Assembly: GCA_029821455.1 (NCBI GenBank)
Contig: JALGTI010000308.1
Location: 1 to 6,059, forward strand
Reading direction: 5' to 3'
From: Candidatus Zipacnadia bacterium
GTDB lineage: Bacteria > Armatimonadota > Zipacnadia > Zipacnadales > Zipacnadaceae
Length of the DNA stretch: 6,059 nucleotides
Shown here: one piece after another, positions 4,839 to 6,059 of the stretch
Numbering within the stretch: position 1 is the stretch's first letter
Layout: every line of letters starts with the position of its first letter
Made by a program: the position numbers and the translations under genes
Notes under the pieces: generated by a model
The model's input: only the letters and a program-made list of their open reading frames with translations
Databases searched by the model: none
What the model was told of the DNA's origin: nothing

Positions 4839-5519
4839 ATGGCACATGTAGAACGGGGTGAGCTTGGGCTAGGGTACTGGCAGATGCCAGACGAGGAGGT
4901 AGTGCTGCACGCCAGGCGTGGCTCCAAGCTAGCGATAGAGCATCTGCTTGGCAAATACCGGAGTCTAGTCGAGGGCAAAGCGAAGGGCTACTATCTGGCG
5001 GGCGCAGAACACGATGATGTGGTTCAGGAGGGTATGATCGGCCTGTTCAAGGCGATCAGGGATTATTCCAGCGATCGCCTGTCAGCTTTCAGGTCCTTTG
5101 CGGAGTTGTGTATCACCCGCCAGATAATCACGGCGGTAAAGACCGCCATGCGGCAAAAGCACTGGGTGCTGAACACGTACGTTTCGATGGATACTCCGCT
5201 GGCCGCTGAGGAAGGGCCACGCAAGGTGGAAGACATTCTAGTAGACTGCCGTCCTACCAACCCAGAGCAGTTGCTGCTGAGGTGGGAATTTGGGGATGAA
5301 GTGTTTGACCATATTAGGCGGGACCTTTCAGAGTTGGAAGCCCAAGCGCTATCGTTGCACTTAGACGGCAAGTCGTACGGGGAGATCGGCACACAGGTCG
5401 GTTGCAACGTCAAGCAGGTTGATAACGCTCTACAGCGGGCTAAGAAGAAGATGATGCGGCGGCTGAAGTCGGGGGAGGCGCTGTTGAGCAGTGCCGGCGC
5501 CGACGTAGCTCAGGGGTAG
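4839..5519 (+). CDS. sigH: RNA polymerase sigma factor SigH (Spo0H-type sigma70 family)
   Basis: A 226-residue alternative sigma factor that directs RNA polymerase core to its own promoter class; SigH of Bacillus controls the transition to stationary phase and early sporulation. Region 2 spans about residues 32-108: LLGKYRSLVEGKAKGYYLAG, then DDVVQEGMIGLFKAIRDY at 59-76 (core binding), then AFRSFAELCITRQIITAVKTA and RQKHW (-10 recognition and melting), nearly identical to what I recall of B. subtilis SigH. Region 4 is at about 160-209, with LSELEAQALSLHLDGKSYGEI, then VKQVDNALQRAKKKM as the -35 helix-turn-helix. There is no anti-sigma gene beside it. The ATG at 4839 has a modest GCGAGG 9 nt upstream; an in-frame ATG at residue 16 has no better site. 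The last six codons and the stop lie inside the tRNA-Thr gene. In many Gram-positives sigH neighbours the secE-nusG-ribosomal region, which fits tuf here. Confidence 0.92.
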   Translation: MAHVERGELGLGYWQMPDEEVVLHARRGSKLAIEHLLGKYRSLVEGKAKGYYLAGAEHDDVVQEGMIGLFKAIRDYSSDRLSAFRSFAELCITRQIITAVKTAMRQKHWVLNTYVSMDTPLAAEEGPRKVEDILVDCRPTNPEQLLLRWEFGDEVFDHIRRDLSELEAQALSLHLDGKSYGEIGTQVGCNVKQVDNALQRAKKKMMRRLKSGEALLSSAGADVAQG

Positions 5520-5573
5520 AGCAGGTCACTTGTAATGACCAGGTCGTCCGTTCGAATCGGACCGTCGGCTCCA
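5499..5573 (+). tRNA. tRNA-Thr (anticodon UGU)
   Basis: Acceptor GCCGACG (5499-5505) pairs with CGTCGGC (5563-5569), followed by discriminator T and an encoded CCA. The D arm is GCTC..GAGC. The anticodon stem-loop GGTCA-CTTGTAA-TGACC gives anticodon TGT, reading ACA/ACG-type threonine codons. The T loop TTCGAAT is standard. Its first 21 bases overlap the sigH 3' end. Confidence 0.97.
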
Positions 5574-5694
5574 TCGAAATCAGACAGTAGCTGTCATAGA
5601 TGAGCTGTCGGCGATGTACGAAGGCGCCAGTCAAGGGGCGTCTTATGTGTCGGTCGTGGCTGGAGGCGGCGGAGATTGATAATGTCAGCCCGAT

Positions 5695-5780
5695 GCAGGG
5701 GTGCCCGAGCGGTCAAAGGGAGCAGACTGTAAATCTGCCGGCGAATGCCTACGGGGGTTCAAATCCTCCCCCCTGCACCA
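5695..5780 (+). tRNA. tRNA-Tyr (anticodon GUA)
   Basis: Acceptor GCAGGGG (5695-5701) pairs with CCCCTGC (5770-5776), followed by A and an encoded CCA. The anticodon stem-loop GCAGA-CTGTAAA-TCTGC gives GTA. A long variable arm (class II), as expected for bacterial tRNA-Tyr, precedes the T arm with loop TTCAAAT. It is separated from the first tRNA-Thr by 121 bases holding only a weak GACAG/CTGTC hairpin, and from the next tRNA by 5 bases. Confidence 0.97.
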
Positions 5781-5785
5781 TCCGA

Positions 5786-5861
5786 GCCCAGGTAGCTCAG
5801 TCGGTAGAGCGTGTCCTTGGTAAGGACAAGGTCACCGGTTCAATCCCGGTCCTGGGCTCCA
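5786..5861 (+). tRNA. tRNA-Thr (anticodon GGU)
   Basis: Acceptor GCCCAGG (5786-5792) pairs with CCTGGGC (5851-5857), followed by discriminator T and an encoded CCA. The anticodon stem-loop TGTCC-TTGGTAA-GGACA gives GGT, decoding ACC/ACU. The T arm is ACCGG-TTCAATC-CCGGT. This is a second threonine isoacceptor in the same cluster, just upstream of tuf. Confidence 0.97.
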
Positions 5862-5964
5862 CGTTCCGACTAGCGCTTGGCACAGGCGTTGCCAAAGTTC
5901 TTACCCGCTCTGAACTGGATGGATTGCCACATCAGCCGCTGCTTTAGACAGGAGGTAATTTGAG

Positions 5965-6059
5965 ATGGCCAGGGAGCATTTTGAGCGGACGAAGCCGCAC
6001 CTTAATGTGGGGACGATTGGGCACGTGGACCATGGCAAGACGACGTTGACCTCGGCGAT
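5965..6059 (+). CDS. tuf: Elongation factor Tu, N-terminal fragment cut by the window edge
   Basis: EF-Tu delivers aminoacyl-tRNA to the ribosome as a GTP complex. The 31 visible codons give MAREHFERTKPHLNVGTIGH and continue with the G1/P-loop GHVDHGKT at residues 19-26, which is diagnostic for EF-Tu. The start is fixed by a strong AGGAGGT (5950-5956) 8 nt upstream of the ATG. The gene follows tRNA-Thr(GGU) by about 100 bases with no convincing promoter, so it is probably transcribed with the tRNAs. That spacer contains a weak TTGGCA/TGCCAA hairpin at 5877-5895. The rest of the ~400-residue protein lies beyond the window. Confidence 0.97.
   Translation, partial: MAREHFERTKPHLNVGTIGHVDHGKTTLTSA

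Noticed and set aside
4503..4847. Minus-strand open frame of 114 codons opposite the sigH leader
   Set aside because: No ribosome binding site, Cys/Pro/Ser-rich composition unlike a folded protein, and it crosses the promoter and terminator-like hairpin.
5876..5897. Hairpin TTGGCA/TGCCAA between tRNA-Thr and tuf, considered as an attenuator or terminator
   Set aside because: The stem is only 6 bp and the following AAGTTCTTA is a poor U-tract.
5600..5947. Plus-strand open frame of 115 codons across the tRNA cluster
   Set aside because: It is a translation of tRNA-Tyr and tRNA-Thr; strings such as VAQSVERVLG and VTGSIPV are the familiar false product of tRNA genes.

Overview
The window holds a housekeeping segment of a bacterial chromosome next to a stretch that looks more accessory. 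Three points suggest the lineage: an SigH/Spo0H-type sigma factor, the order sigH - tRNA cluster - tuf, and tRNAs with encoded CCA ends. These fit a Gram-positive-like or related lineage (Bacillota, Armatimonadota or Chloroflexota type). I cannot place it more finely from sequence alone.

Layout, left to right. (1) Bases 1-402 have no intact gene. They carry a degraded 3' remnant of a large serine recombinase (169-321, +); I see nothing I can support in 1-168. (2) 403-1140 (-) is a complete DUF429 protein, a predicted RNase H-fold nuclease family, with a strong ribosome binding site. (3) 1141-1372 is intergenic. It contains a pair of perfect 14-bp inverted repeats and two copies of a REP-like motif, abutting the 3' end of the next gene. 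(4) 1373-1699 (-) is ssrA, the tmRNA, with a readable tag (ANHNLALAA), a visible first pseudoknot and its own promoter. (5) 1764-3843 (-) is one long exported TPR-repeat protein, broken into two overlapping frames by an apparent +1 frameshift near 2695. (6) 3934-4356 (-) is a small secreted Pro/Gly-rich protein with one PQQ-like blade, probably transcribed with the TPR gene from a promoter at 4405-4433. (7) 4363-4838 is a 476-base intergenic region. It has two plus-strand sigma70-type promoters, a run of hairpins forming a ~245-nt leader, and a minus-strand terminator-like hairpin with a U6 tract. (8) 4839-6059 (+) reads sigH, tRNA-Thr(UGU), tRNA-Tyr(GUA), tRNA-Thr(GGU) and the start of tuf (EF-Tu), cut by the window edge.

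Functionally the window is rich in translation genes: tmRNA for ribosome rescue, three tRNAs and EF-Tu. A stress or stationary-phase sigma factor is placed directly before the tRNA-tuf unit. The most unusual points are the sigH stop codon lying inside the tRNA-Thr D-loop, the structured leader before sigH, a perfect hairpin burying the tmRNA resume codon, and the inverted-repeat/REP element touching the tmRNA 3' end. No wholly new multi-gene system is evident.
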